The notes below the pieces were generated by a model. The model ran no database searches. It was not told the origin of the DNA and saw nothing but the letters and a program-made list of their open reading frames with translations. This document shows positions 63,625-64,000 of a DNA stretch of 64,000 nt, piece by piece (within the stretch, counting starts at the first letter, position 1; the number at the start of each line of letters is the position of its first letter). Position numbers and translations under genes: made by a program. This stretch comes from Sporohalobacter salinus (lineage in GTDB: Bacteria; Bacillota; Halanaerobiia; Halobacteroidales; Acetohalobiaceae), in assembly GCF_016908635.1 (NCBI RefSeq), contig NZ_JAFBEG010000001.1, positions 62,001 through 126,000 of the forward strand, read 5' to 3'.

Positions 63625-63736
63625 GAAGATACGTAATTTGGAAATAAGAGTATGTAAATTCATAATAAGTATCCCCTTAATAAAATATATTTAAGATTTT
63701 AATTTATTATTTGAACATGTAAGGGAGGAAGTATTA

Positions 63737-63973
63737 ATGTCAAATAGATCTGAAGAGGATCATGTAGTAATTAAAGCTTTAGAAGATGGAGTTACAATTA
63801 TAGGTTTAACGAGAGGAGAGCAGACTAAGTTTCATCATACTGAAAAATTAGATGCTGGTGAGGTTATGTTAGCACAATTTACTAAACATACTTCAGCTAT
63901 TAAGATAAGAGGTGAAGCTAAAGTTATAACTGAACATGGGAAAGTAACAGCAGGAGAAATAGATGAGGAATAG
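63737..63973 (+). CDS. mtrB: Trp RNA-binding attenuation protein TRAP
   Basis: A 78-residue TRAP monomer. Alignment by eye with Bacillus TRAP is strong: [53 protein letters not shown], including the KH and R residues that touch RNA and the tryptophan-pocket loops. The 11-mer binds tryptophan and GAG/UAG repeats in trp leaders. No trp gene or mtrA is adjacent. ATG 63737 follows AGGGAGGAAG. Confidence 0.95.
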   Translation: MSNRSEEDHVVIKALEDGVTIIGLTRGEQTKFHHTEKLDAGEVMLAQFTKHTSAIKIRGEAKVITEHGKVTAGEIDEE

Positions 63974-64000
63974 ATTTTATATTTAATAGATCGATAGTAG

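Noticed and set aside
1-64000. CRISPR array, insertion sequence or prophage
   Set aside because: No regularly spaced repeats, transposase, integrase or phage structural genes were seen anywhere in the window.

Overview
The window reads as chromosome of a low-GC, anaerobic, probably halophilic and spore-forming Firmicute, most likely of the Halanaerobiales (Halobacteroidaceae-like). The reasons are AT-rich DNA with strong AGGAGG ribosome sites, a selenium-dependent D-proline (Stickland) reductase operon, a trimeric [FeFe] hydrogenase, a selenocysteine peroxiredoxin, spore genes ytrH/ytrI beside dnaE, and TRAP (mtrB). The placement is inference; no rRNA or phylogenetic marker was compared.

Layout. 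1-2.1 kb: two adjacent genes matching the two halves of the plant Tm-1 protein. 2.3-13.4 kb: the proline reductase island: a sigma-54 activator (prdR, frameshifted at a run of nine A), a textbook -24/-12 promoter, then prdC (Sec), prdA, a small CBO2463-type gene, prdB (Sec), prdD, prdE, prdF, a TauE/SafE-like permease and an NSS-type sodium symporter. Proline would be imported, racemised by PrdF, reduced by PrdA/PrdB to 5-aminovalerate, and fed electrons by the RnfC-like PrdC. 13.6-15.5 kb: a chemoreceptor. 15.5-16.9 kb: a gene-poor stretch with a tiny zinc-ribbon gene and a strongly structured, promoter-to-terminator RNA of about 308 nt that I do not recognise. 17-17.6 kb: selenocysteine peroxiredoxin. 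17.8-23.6 kb: ribose operon rbsR-K-D-A-C-B with an operator over the start point.

23.8-30.5 kb: FmdB-type zinc ribbon, an orphan ParA, and a four-gene partner-switching cluster (SpoIIE-type phosphatase, HATPase kinase with zinc-finger and PilZ-like front end, Jag_N-FapA protein, STAS antagonist), followed by a possible small RNA. 30.8-33.8 kb: cstA and queG. 33.9-39.6 kb: BirA-controlled biotin operon bioC(decayed)-B-W-F-D-A. 39.7-41.2 kb: two tandem T-box leaders, both with probable Phe (TTC) specifiers, ahead of DAHP synthase. 41.4-46.7 kb: small housekeeping genes, two near-identical cold-shock genes, a DUF4349 lipoprotein and a signal-less Cu/Zn SOD. 46.7-46.9 kb: tRNA-Tyr and tRNA-Pro. 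47-52.5 kb: a shortened NifU-like gene, a Fur/PerR regulator and the bifurcating-type hydrogenase hydCBA. 52.5-64 kb: acetate transporter, yjbQ, a PHP phosphatase, typA, an aminotransferase, ytrI/ytrH, dnaE, pgpA, a hexapeptide-repeat protein and mtrB.

Three genes here need UGA recoding as selenocysteine (prdC, prdB, peroxiredoxin), each with a small stem-loop 14-24 nt after the UGA; an ordinary gene caller would split or truncate all three. The best candidates for undescribed biology are the structured RNA at 16.48-16.79 kb, the prdD/prdE gene pair split exactly at the PrdA self-cleavage point, the FapA partner-switching cluster, and the tandem Phe T-boxes. I saw no CRISPR array, IS element, prophage or replication origin.
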